Below are positions 17,898 to 25,997 of a stretch of 64,000 bases of DNA, piece after piece. The notes below the pieces were generated by a model. It was not told where the DNA came from and searched no databases. It saw only the letters and a program-made list of their open reading frames with translations. The number at the start of each line of letters is the position of its first letter. Positions within the stretch are counted from its first letter, which is position 1. Made by a program: the position numbers and the translations under genes. This DNA comes from Brachybacterium halotolerans (GTDB lineage Bacteria > Actinomycetota > Actinomycetes > Actinomycetales > Dermabacteraceae): contig NZ_JAEDAJ010000002.1 of NCBI RefSeq assembly GCF_016623465.1, positions 136,093-200,092 on the forward strand, in the 5' to 3' direction.

Positions 17898-19241
17898 TCA
17901 GTTCGGAGTCCTGGCGGGTCCTGTACCCGCGGGTCCTACCGGTGGGCGTCCTGTGCTGCAGCCCAGGACTCCCTCGAGAATCCGCAGGTACGTCCGTGCC
18001 AGCACGTCGTCGCTAGCGTTCTCCTGCACCCAATCCCGGCCCGAGGCACGCACCGCGACGTGGGCGCGATCGCTCTGAAGGTCCTTCCACAGGGCGACGA
18101 GGGCCTCGAGATCCTCCGGGGGCACCACGTCGCCCGCACCGGAGGCTCGCACCACATCGGCCGACTCCCCCGCGACGAGCGCCGTCACGTGCCGGCCCGT
18201 CGCCAGCAGCTCGTAGAGCTTCGAGGGGACGGTCCAGGTGAAGGGCTCCCAGTCGCGCAGGGACACGATGACGGTGTCCGCCCACGCGTACTGCTCGCCA
18301 ACGTGAGCGTAGGGGATCCGCTCGTGGATCTCGACCGGCGCATCGAGTTCACGGGCCAGCTCCGCTAGTCGGTCGCGCTCCGCACCGTGGCCCACCAGGC
18401 GCAGCCGGATCGGGACGCCCTGCTTGTGCATCCTGGCCGCGGCCTGCACCACGGTCTCGAGTCCCTGCGAGCGTCCTATGTTGCCCAGGTACAGACACCG
18501 CAGCTCCGTGTGATCCGGCACATGATCGCGCTGGGGCCGCACGACGTCGAGGTCGGTGCCGTTCCGCACCACGTCGACCCGCGCCACGCCGCGCCCATGC
18601 AGGACCTGGGCGAAGCGGGAAGTGGTCGTCACGACCTGCTGTGCATCGCGCTGCCAGGCGGAGACCAGCAGATGCACCTCGGTCTTCACTAAGCCGATCG
18701 ATCGACGCACCGCCGAACGGTGCTCGTCAGCCGTGACGGCCCGGGAAGCCGCCACCCCCTCGTGCCGCACCGCCGCACCCACATGGGTCACGAGATCGGG
18801 CCAGGCGTCGCGCATCTCCACGACGAGCGGCACCCGCCAAAGCCTGGAGAGGACGGTCCCGGCGAGGAGGCTGTCGATCGCGGGGGCCGTCGCGATGATG
18901 ACATCGGGGCGCGCGTCACGACGTGAGAACCGCCGCAGCGAACGCACCAGGCCGTCCATCGCGGCGAGCGCGTGATCGGCGCTGCGGGTGACGATGTCGC
19001 CCCGATGCGGCAGGTAGCGCGTGCGCACGATGGTCTCGCCGTGGGCCCCGCGCTCGACAAGGCCGGCACGATGCTCCCGCGCATGCTCTGCGTCCGGTCT
19101 GCCGTGGGGATAGTGCGGGACCGGCGTCACTACGGTCACCTGGTTGCCGGCAGCGATGAACCGCCCGACGAGAGCGGACCAGCGCCTCTGGGGCGCGCCG
19201 AACTCCGGCGGGTAGTAGTGGCTGATCAGCAGAATTCGCAT
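17898..19241 (-). CDS. GT4 glycosyltransferase
   Basis: 447 aa from ATG 19241 (MRILLISHYYPPEFGAPQRR). The start is set by this classic GT4 opening; no strong Shine-Dalgarno is visible. Motifs: IIATAPAIDSLLAG, VVEMRDAWPDLV, VVRNGTDLDVVRP, CLYLGNIGRSQGLETVVQAA, LRLVGHGAERDRL and the C-terminal VPSKLYELLATGRHVTALV with the nucleotide-sugar-binding Glu. It resembles WbuB-type glycosyltransferases that act early in repeat-unit assembly. It is the first gene of the minus-strand run and lies divergent to the LCP gene at 19462, sharing a 220-base control region. Donor and acceptor are not predictable. Confidence 0.85.
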   Translation of the reverse strand: MRILLISHYYPPEFGAPQRRWSALVGRFIAAGNQVTVVTPVPHYPHGRPDAEHAREHRAGLVERGAHGETIVRTRYLPHRGDIVTRSADHALAAMDGLVRSLRRFSRRDARPDVIIATAPAIDSLLAGTVLSRLWRVPLVVEMRDAWPDLVTHVGAAVRHEGVAASRAVTADEHRSAVRRSIGLVKTEVHLLVSAWQRDAQQVVTTTSRFAQVLHGRGVARVDVVRNGTDLDVVRPQRDHVPDHTELRCLYLGNIGRSQGLETVVQAAARMHKQGVPIRLRLVGHGAERDRLAELARELDAPVEIHERIPYAHVGEQYAWADTVIVSLRDWEPFTWTVPSKLYELLATGRHVTALVAGESADVVRASGAGDVVPPEDLEALVALWKDLQSDRAHVAVRASGRDWVQENASDDVLARTYLRILEGVLGCSTGRPPVGPAGTGPARTPN

Positions 19242-19461
19242 CCGGTTCCGGCTATGGGGGAGAGAGGGCGTGCGCACAGGATATTCGCGCACGAGCACGC
19301 GCATGGGCCTGCGTCGCGCACAGGATCGGAGATCATGGCCAGGACAGGCTAACCCTTTCGTCGCGGCGCGCCGGTTCCGGTCCGAACGAATCCGCGTCCC
19401 CGCCGCACGCTCCCGTAGAGTCGCCGTTGACCCGCCGCCCCACCACTCCTCGAGAGGCAGC

Positions 19462-20493
19462 ATGAGCGACGTCCCCGACACCGACTCCGATGCCGGAGCG
19501 GGCCCGACTCCCCCACCGCACCGTCGGCGCCGACGCCGGCGATCCGCTCTGATCGCGCTGCTCGTGGTCGGCTGCCTGGTGGCCGTCGGAGGCCTGGTCG
19601 TGGGACGCTACGTCCACTCCCTCGACTCCGCGTACCAGAAGCGGACCGTGGTGAGCCTGGATCGAGGCGCCTCCGACTCGGAGCGCGCCGCGAACGGCAG
19701 CGGGCAGAACATCCTCCTCCTGGGATCGGACGAGCGCAGCGGCGACGAGGCTGCGAAGGAGGGTGTGAGCGGTCAGCGATCCGACTCGATGATGCTCGTC
19801 CACATCCCCGAAGACGGGTCCGAGGGCTATGTGGTCTCGTTCCCCCGCGACCTCTACGTCCCGATCCCCGGGCAGGGAGAGGACCGCATCAATTCGGCTC
19901 TCGCCTACGGGGGTCTGCCCCTCGCGGTGAGCACTGTCGAGGACTACACGGGTGCTTCCATCGACCACGTCGCCCTCATCGACTTCGACGGCATCGAGGG
20001 ACTGGTCGACACCCTCGGCGGCGTCGACGTCACGATCCCCGAGTCCTTCGAACAGCACGGCATGACGTTCACCGAGGGTGAGCAGCATCTGAACGGCAAG
20101 GAGGCGCTGACCTTCGCGCGCGAGCGCAAGGCGTTCAGCGACGGCGACTTCCAGCGCAATCGCGATCAGCAGGCGCTGCTGAAGGCGATCGCGACGAAGC
20201 TCATCAGCCGGGACACGCTCTCGTCCCCCACGAAGATGAAGGACTCGATCGAGGCGCTCTCGCCGTACCTGACCACTGACGATGGCCTGGACACCCGCGA
20301 ACTGGTGCATCTGGGACTGTCGAACCGGAACCTCACCAGCAGCGATCTGCACTTCCTCCCGGCTCCGCACGGCGGTCCCACCACCGCGCCGGGCGGAGCG
20401 AGCGTCGTCTCCTCGGACGACGAGGGGATGGATCAGCTCAGGACAGCCCTGAAGGAGGACACCATGGACGAGTACGCAGCCGCGAACGGCTGA
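19462..20493 (+). CDS. LytR-CpsA-Psr (LCP) family cell-wall polymer ligase
   Basis: 343 aa from ATG 19462, with GAGAGG just upstream. A short cytoplasmic tail rich in Arg (HRRRRRRR) precedes one membrane helix (about residues 29-50), then an extracytoplasmic LCP domain. Signature residues are in NILLLGSDERSGD, RSDSMMLVHI and FPRDLYVPIPGQGEDRINSALAYGG; these Arg/Asp positions bind the pyrophosphate of lipid-linked polymer in characterised LCP enzymes. Also ARERKAFSDGDFQRNRDQQ. The family transfers teichoic-acid-like polymers from undecaprenyl phosphate to peptidoglycan. A close paralogue follows at 20763-21773. Divergent from the GT/exporter run, so this is the likely attachment step for that polymer. 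Confidence 0.92.
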   Translation: MSDVPDTDSDAGAGPTPPPHRRRRRRRSALIALLVVGCLVAVGGLVVGRYVHSLDSAYQKRTVVSLDRGASDSERAANGSGQNILLLGSDERSGDEAAKEGVSGQRSDSMMLVHIPEDGSEGYVVSFPRDLYVPIPGQGEDRINSALAYGGLPLAVSTVEDYTGASIDHVALIDFDGIEGLVDTLGGVDVTIPESFEQHGMTFTEGEQHLNGKEALTFARERKAFSDGDFQRNRDQQALLKAIATKLISRDTLSSPTKMKDSIEALSPYLTTDDGLDTRELVHLGLSNRNLTSSDLHFLPAPHGGPTTAPGGASVVSSDDEGMDQLRTALKEDTMDEYAAANG

Positions 20494-20762
20494 CGGGCCA
20501 CGGATCGAGCCCCGTCGGCTGCTATTTCTCCGCCCCTGCGGTCAGTCCCCACCACCTGCTTCAGACAGAAAGCGATGACGATCGTCAGCGGCGTCACGGC
20601 ACACACAGCGAGGCAGCGCCCCTCGAGAGGCACGCGCCACCGCCGAGCGATCCGGCGCAGGACACGAGATCCTCACGATCACGACAGCCGCCCCGGAACC
20701 GGGGCTCGCCTACCGTAAGGTCACCTCGTACACGTCCCGCCTGCTCCTCGAGAGGCCCCGCC

Positions 20763-21773
20763 ATGAACGACTACATCGACCTGCCCTTCGAGGACGAGGG
20801 CGGGGCGGCCACCGCGCCCCGCCCTCGGCGCCGCACCGCCCTGATCGTGCTGCTGATCGTGCTGGCCCTGATCATCGCCGGCGGGATCGTGGCGGGAACG
20901 TACCTGAACTCGCTGAAGAACGCGTACGAGAAGCACACGACGGTCACCCTCGACGACGACACCGATCTCACCGGCGAGGGCCAGAACATCCTCCTGCTGG
21001 GTTCGGACAAGCGCAGCACCGAGGACGCCAAGGCTGAAGGGGTCAGCGGGCAGCGATCGGACACGATCATGCTCGTGCACATCCCCGCCGACGGCGGGGA
21101 GGCGTACATCGTCTCCTTCCCTCGCGACCTCTACGTCGACATCCCCGGCCACGGGAAGGACCGCATCAACGCGGCCCTCGCCTTCGGAGGCCTCCCCCTC
21201 GCGGTGACGACCCTCGAGAACTACACGCAGGTCCCGATCGACCACGTCGCCCTCATCGACTTCGACGGCATCAAGGCGATCGTCGACTCCCTGGGCGGGG
21301 TGGACGTGAACATCCCGAAGTCCTTCACCCGCGACGGGAAGACCTTCACCCAGGGCACCCAGCACCTCGACGGCGACGAGGCCCTCGTCTTCGCCCGCGA
21401 GCGCAAGTCCTTCGCCGACGGCGACTTCCAGCGCAACCGCGACCAGCAGCAGCTGCTCAAGGGCATCGCGGTCGAGTTCATCAGCAGGGACACCCTCACC
21501 TCCCCCGGCAAGCTCAAGGACGCGGTCGAGTCCATCTCCCCCTACCTCACGACGGACGACGGGCTCGACGCCGGCACCCTCGTGAAGCTCGGCTGGGACA
21601 ACCGCAGCCTGCGCGGCAGTGACCTGCACTTCCTCGAGGCACCTCATGGCGCTCCCACCACGACGTCCGGTGGAGCGAGCGTCGTCTCCTCCGACGAGTC
21701 GGGCATGGACGAGCTGCGCAAGTGCCTCAAGGACGACACCATGGAGCAGTACGCGGCCGATCAAGACGGCTGA
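20763..21773 (+). CDS. LytR-CpsA-Psr (LCP) family cell-wall polymer ligase, paralogue
   Basis: 336 aa. Layout is the same as the preceding gene: an acidic N-terminus, an Arg patch (RPRRR), one membrane helix (about residues 25-48), then the LCP domain with NILLLGSDKRSTEDA, RSDTIMLVHI, FPRDLYVDIPGHGKDRINAALAFGG and ARERKSFADGDFQRNRDQQQLL. Similarity to the 19462 protein runs the full length, including the tail (PHGAPTTTSGGASVVSSDESGMDELR), so this is a tandem duplication. GAGAGG stands before ATG 20763. The 269-base spacer between the two contains a short GC palindrome and a TAAGGT hexamer at 20716-20721, so it may have its own promoter. Confidence 0.92.
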   Translation: MNDYIDLPFEDEGGAATAPRPRRRTALIVLLIVLALIIAGGIVAGTYLNSLKNAYEKHTTVTLDDDTDLTGEGQNILLLGSDKRSTEDAKAEGVSGQRSDTIMLVHIPADGGEAYIVSFPRDLYVDIPGHGKDRINAALAFGGLPLAVTTLENYTQVPIDHVALIDFDGIKAIVDSLGGVDVNIPKSFTRDGKTFTQGTQHLDGDEALVFARERKSFADGDFQRNRDQQQLLKGIAVEFISRDTLTSPGKLKDAVESISPYLTTDDGLDAGTLVKLGWDNRSLRGSDLHFLEAPHGAPTTTSGGASVVSSDESGMDELRKCLKDDTMEQYAADQDG

Positions 21774-21828
21774 CACCGCTTCCGCGAGCGAGGCGGCGCC
21801 GCACGGCTCGCTGAGGAAGGATGCCGAT

Positions 21829-23505
21829 ATGGGGATCACTCGCATTCCCCAGGCGCTGCTGCACTCCCTGACCTCTCCCCACGACGGGCATCTGGGCAAG
21901 CAGATCCTCTTCTTCGTCTACGTCCTGACGTTCAGCGCCCTGCTCGGGATCGTCCAGCCCACGGTCATGCTCGGCCTGGAATACCTCTTGGGACTCGCCG
22001 CGATCGCCGCCCTGACGGTCCTGACCTCTCTCGCGTACCCGCGGGTGTCGAGCACGCACCTAGCGTGGATTCTGCTGCCGGTCGCCGACGTCCTCGCCGT
22101 GGCGCCCCTGCGCGACGCCTTCCGGGTGGAGGCCGGCACCGTCACCCTCTTGGCCTTCGTGCCCGCGCTGTGGGCCGCATACTGCTGGCGCTACCTCGGC
22201 GCCGCGCTCGCCACCGCGGCCGTGACGTTGGCTTTCGCTGTCCCGACACTGCTGCGCGAGTATCCGGAGATCGATGGCACGCTCATCGTGAGGACGCTGA
22301 TCATCCTGCTTGTGGTGCTGCAGGTGACTTTGCTGGTCGCCATGGCGACGAGCAGGGCGGCGCGTGAGCGAGCGCGCACCGCGGAGGCACTCCGGGAACG
22401 CACCGATCTGCTCTGCCGCACCGCTGATCAGGAGCAGCTGCTCACCAACGTGATCGACAGTCTGTCGGTGGGCATCGTGGTCGTCGACAAGGACGGTCAC
22501 GACGTGCTCATGAACAGCGCCCAGCAGCAGCTGCACGCCCTTGCGCTCCCTGTGGGCGATCCCGACCCGTCGGAGGACCGGCTCGAGGTGCGCTACCCCG
22601 AATCCTCCATCCCGATCCCACCGCGCGCACGACCCGTGCGCCGCGCCGTCGAGCGGGAGACGTTCACGAACTACCTGGTGTCGCTCGGTCCACTCGACGG
22701 TCCGCGGCGCACGCTCTCCACCGCCGCACGCCAGATCGTCGACGTGCGCGGAGAGCGCGACGGTGCCGTGATCCTCTTCTCGGACGTCTCGGACTTCGTC
22801 GAGGTCGCGAAGCGGCAGCGACAGAGCACCGCCGATGTCTCCCACGAGATGCGGACCCCGCTGACCTCGATCCTGGGGTACCTCGACCTCACCATGGAGG
22901 CTGAGGAACTCCCCTCGACCGCGCGCGAGCATCTCGAGGTCGCCGAACGCAACGCGGAGAAACTGCTGCAGTACGTCGAGGACCTGTTGGAGGGCCTCTC
23001 CGTCTCTCCCGACGAGGACTCCGTCGCTCTCGTGCCCGCGCGGCTCGGCGACCTCGCCCGCGAGACCTGCGAGACCCTGAGGCCCCGGGCCGTCGAGGGC
23101 GAGATCGATCTGCGCTGCACGGTCGAGACCGAGGCCTCGTTGCTGCTGGACCCGCCGAGGATGACGCAGGTGCTCAGCAACCTGGTCTCCAACGCCCTCA
23201 AGTACACACCCGCCGGCGGCCGCGTCGAGGTCCGGGTCTCCGAGGCGCCTGAAGCCCTCGAAGTGCGGGTCTCGGATACCGGGATCGGAATGGCACCGGA
23301 GGAGCAGGCGAACCTGTTCATGGAGTACTACCGCACCACCGCGGTCCGCGAGGGAAGGATCCCCGGTTACGGGCTGGGGCTCTCGATCACCCAGCGGATC
23401 GTGCGCGCGCACGGAGGCCAGATCAGCGTCCGCTCAGCTCAGGGCGAAGGATCGACGTTCACGGTGCGGCTGCCACGGGAGAGACTGCTGGCGCCGCGAC
23501 GCTAA
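21829..23505 (+). CDS. membrane sensor histidine kinase
   Basis: 558 aa from ATG 21829 (GAGGAAGG nine bases upstream). Residues ~25-175 form five or six membrane helices without a large external loop, suggesting it senses a membrane or intramembrane signal. A short coiled region (ATSRAARERARTAEALRERTDLL) leads to a PAS-like module (~210-320), then HisKA with the H-box TADVSHEMRTPLTSILGY (His339) and a HATPase domain with N-box NLVSNALKYTPAGG, G1 VSDTGIGM and G2 GYGLGLSI. No DNA-binding response regulator is adjacent. The nearest partner is the stand-alone receiver protein at 25466-25879, with a glycosyltransferase bearing an HPt-like tail between them. Confidence 0.9.
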   Translation: MGITRIPQALLHSLTSPHDGHLGKQILFFVYVLTFSALLGIVQPTVMLGLEYLLGLAAIAALTVLTSLAYPRVSSTHLAWILLPVADVLAVAPLRDAFRVEAGTVTLLAFVPALWAAYCWRYLGAALATAAVTLAFAVPTLLREYPEIDGTLIVRTLIILLVVLQVTLLVAMATSRAARERARTAEALRERTDLLCRTADQEQLLTNVIDSLSVGIVVVDKDGHDVLMNSAQQQLHALALPVGDPDPSEDRLEVRYPESSIPIPPRARPVRRAVERETFTNYLVSLGPLDGPRRTLSTAARQIVDVRGERDGAVILFSDVSDFVEVAKRQRQSTADVSHEMRTPLTSILGYLDLTMEAEELPSTAREHLEVAERNAEKLLQYVEDLLEGLSVSPDEDSVALVPARLGDLARETCETLRPRAVEGEIDLRCTVETEASLLLDPPRMTQVLSNLVSNALKYTPAGGRVEVRVSEAPEALEVRVSDTGIGMAPEEQANLFMEYYRTTAVREGRIPGYGLGLSITQRIVRAHGGQISVRSAQGEGSTFTVRLPRERLLAPRR

Positions 23506-23613
23506 GCTACCGGTCATCAACTCCCTCGGCGGATGTCGAGCGAGGCGCACTGGCGTCGCCCCGACCGCAGTCGTCCGCGGCGGCCCGCACGCTCCGGTGA
23601 AAGCGAAAACCGA

Positions 23614-25503
23614 ATGCGCACGTTCCTGACGATCCTCCTCGCCCTCCTCTTCGCCGCGGCGGCGGTGGTGGTCTTCGGACTGTCCGGCGTCTTCGGCACG
23701 TTCGGGGAGGTGATCTGGCGCGATGTCGCCGTTCTGGTTCTCACCCTCGTCGCCGCGTGCGCCCTGACGTACGTCGCCCTGCTCCTGATGACGTTCCTGC
23801 GCGAGATCCGGAACCCGCGCAACACCCCGGGCGACCCGGGATCCCTCCAATGGCATCTTCTGGTCCCCTGCCGGGACGAGGAGAACGTGATCGCCGAGAC
23901 CGTGTCCTCCGCGCGCGCCTCCTTCGCCGACATCCACGTGTGGGTCATCGATGATGCGAGCGAGGACGCGACCGCGGACGTGGTGCGCGGCCTCATGGTG
24001 TTCGACGACCACGTGCACCTGATCTCGCGCATCGCCCCCGAAGCCCGCACCGGAAAGGGCGATGCTCTGAATGCCGCATACCGGATCGTCTCCGAGCACG
24101 TGGGCGGGAGCCCGCAGGAACGGCACCGGATCGTGGTCGGCGTCCTCGACGCCGATGGCTTCCTCTCCGACAATGCACTGGCGATGCTCTCCGGTCCCGA
24201 GGCCTTCGGGGACGAGGAGGTCGGCGCGGTCCAGCTCGAGGTGTGGATGAAGAACCGCGGCGACCGCCGCCCGCGCCCCGCAGACGGCCGCTGGGCGAAC
24301 GCAGTCGGTCGCTTCCTCGTGCGCATGCAGGATCTCGAGTTCCGCACCACGAACTCGGCGATGCAGGTGCTGCGCACGCGCACCGGCACCGTCGGCATGG
24401 GCGGCAACGGCCAGTTCACACGCCTGACCGTGCTGGATGCCCTCACCGAGGAGCGCGGCAAGCCCTGGGGCCGCAAGCTCTCGGAGGACTACGAGCTCGG
24501 GCTGAACATCCTGCAGCTGGGCATGCACAATCACTACAGCCGCGAGGCGCACGTCTCGCAGGAGGCGCTGCCGTTCACCCGGCGCCTGATCACCCAGCGC
24601 ACCCGCTGGGCGCAGGGCAACATGGAGTGCGCCTCGGCGCTGCCGGGACTGCGGCGCAGCGGCCACCTGAGTGCGTCCGGGCTGCTGGAGATCCACTACT
24701 TCATGCTGCAGCCGGCGATCATGATGCTGAACCTGATCCTGATCCCGCTGCTGCTGGTCTACGGTGCCGCGCACGAGGGCGCCGGATTCTGGACGGCCTC
24801 GACACTGCTCACCGCCGTCCTCGCCGCGGTGTTCTTCCTGATCCTCCCCTACGCGGTATGGGGCGCTGTCTACCGCAGGGTGACCGATCACGAGATCTCG
24901 TGGCCCATGGCCGTTGCCCTGGGACTGTGTAATCTCGTCTACGTCTACCTCACCTACGTCTACTACGCGCGAGCCGCTTGGCGCGCCGTCACGGGGCGCA
25001 CGGGATGGTCCAAGACCCGCCGCAACGCCGACGGCCGCCGCGCTGCCGACGTCGCGCTCGGCGCAGAGCTCGAGGGTCTGCCCCTGATCCTCGTGGCACA
25101 GCTCGAGGAACTGGGCGCGGAGCTCGACGGTCGCCCGGATCTGGGCATCGACTTCGTCTCCGCCTGGGCGGTCAACTGGCCGACGCGCCTGGCACGCCTC
25201 GAACGCTCCCTGGCCGCCGAGTCACCGCTCGCCTCACGCGACGCGATCGGCAGCATCCGCGTCACGTCGTCGATGGTGGGTGCGTCGCGACTCGAACGCG
25301 TCGCGACGGACCTCGACGCGCAGATCGAGAACGGCGACCTCGTGGGCGCGCGAGATCAGCTTCCGCTGATCACCGCCGTGGGCCGCGACACCGTGAACAC
25401 TCTGCGCAAGGAGGTCTCGGTGCGGCGAAAGCTGCTGCAGACTCCGCATCCGCAGTCACCGTCGATCATGCAGACGCAGATGGTCCCTGCTCGTCGCCGC
25501 TGA
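23614..25503 (+). CDS. processive GT2 glycosyltransferase with C-terminal HPt-like domain lacking its His
   Basis: 629 aa from ATG 23614 (membrane helix follows at once; ATG 23533 would add 27 residues). Two N-terminal membrane helices, then a GT-A domain of the cellulose/hyaluronan synthase type: HLLVPCRDEENVI, WVIDDASEDATAD, DxD in VLDADGFLSD, catalytic SEDYELGLNI and QRTRWAQGN (QxxRW). Three or four helices follow (~360-470). The last ~130 residues align with HPt domains: FVSAWAVNWPTRLARLERSL ... VGASRLERVATDLDAQIENGDLVGARDQL. Where HPt domains have AHTLKGS, this protein has IGSIRVTS, so the phospho-accepting His is Gly546. It sits between a sensor kinase and a receiver protein, so phospho-signalling may control polymer synthesis. 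The product is unknown. Confidence 0.8.
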   Translation: MRTFLTILLALLFAAAAVVVFGLSGVFGTFGEVIWRDVAVLVLTLVAACALTYVALLLMTFLREIRNPRNTPGDPGSLQWHLLVPCRDEENVIAETVSSARASFADIHVWVIDDASEDATADVVRGLMVFDDHVHLISRIAPEARTGKGDALNAAYRIVSEHVGGSPQERHRIVVGVLDADGFLSDNALAMLSGPEAFGDEEVGAVQLEVWMKNRGDRRPRPADGRWANAVGRFLVRMQDLEFRTTNSAMQVLRTRTGTVGMGGNGQFTRLTVLDALTEERGKPWGRKLSEDYELGLNILQLGMHNHYSREAHVSQEALPFTRRLITQRTRWAQGNMECASALPGLRRSGHLSASGLLEIHYFMLQPAIMMLNLILIPLLLVYGAAHEGAGFWTASTLLTAVLAAVFFLILPYAVWGAVYRRVTDHEISWPMAVALGLCNLVYVYLTYVYYARAAWRAVTGRTGWSKTRRNADGRRAADVALGAELEGLPLILVAQLEELGAELDGRPDLGIDFVSAWAVNWPTRLARLERSLAAESPLASRDAIGSIRVTSSMVGASRLERVATDLDAQIENGDLVGARDQLPLITAVGRDTVNTLRKEVSVRRKLLQTPHPQSPSIMQTQMVPARRR

Positions 25504-25879
25504 CGCCTCCGGCATTCTGAGCACCCTCGCCGACGATCCGACGCAGGTCCTCGCGCAGCTGGCGCGGACGGAACGGCTTGGTCAGGTACTCGTCCGCGCC
25601 CGCTTCGAGCCCGAGCTGCGCATCGCGTGCCTGGGAGCGGGCGCTGAGCACCACGATCCTTCCCGAGACGGCGGCGCGAGACTGCCGCACGACCTCGTAC
25701 CCCTCCATGTCGGGAAGTCCGATGTCGACGAGAGCCAGGTCCGGCGGCTCGGTGGTGAGCAGAGCGATTCCCTCGCTCCCCGTCGCCGCGGAGGTCACCG
25801 TGTACCCCTCCTGATCGAGCACCACCTCGAGCAGTCGACGGATGTCGTCGTCGTCCTCGATGATCGTCGCTGTCCCCAT
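25466..25879 (-). CDS. stand-alone receiver-domain response regulator
   Basis: 137 aa, a single REC domain with no output domain. Phosphorylation-site residues are intact: acidic pocket EDDDD (residues 8-12), Asp52 in LALVDIGLPDMEG, Ser in VVLSARS and Lys in YLTKPF. GGGGAGGA lies before ATG 25879. Its last 38 bases overlap the 3' end of the convergent glycosyltransferase gene. CheY-like proteins of this kind act by binding a partner. The kinase at 21829-23505 and the HPt-like tail of the adjacent glycosyltransferase are the obvious candidates; this is inference from gene order. The tail after residue ~118 is Gly/Ser-rich and disordered. Confidence 0.9.
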   Translation of the reverse strand: MGTATIIEDDDDIRRLLEVVLDQEGYTVTSAATGSEGIALLTTEPPDLALVDIGLPDMEGYEVVRQSRAAVSGRIVVLSARSQARDAQLGLEAGADEYLTKPFRPRQLREDLRRIVGEGAQNAGGVSGDEQGPSASA

Positions 25880-25983
25880 GCTGCGTCCTCCCCGGCGCGT
25901 CCGCGCACCCTGTGCGGCCCCCGCCAGGGTAGAGGATCCCGCGTGATCCCTCCCACAGAGCGGCTCGCAGCGGCGCCGCGCGG

Positions 25984-25989
25984 CATAAT
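25984..25989 (+). promoter_or_regulatory. candidate -10 element, possibly leaderless transcript
   Basis: CATAAT matches the -10 consensus at five of six positions. It ends eight bases before the ATG at 25998, and no Shine-Dalgarno is present between them. Transcription starting about seven bases downstream would begin at or next to the ATG, giving a leaderless mRNA, which is common in Actinobacteria. No good -35 is visible at the expected distance. Confidence 0.4.
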
Positions 25990-25997
25990 CCGTTCAC

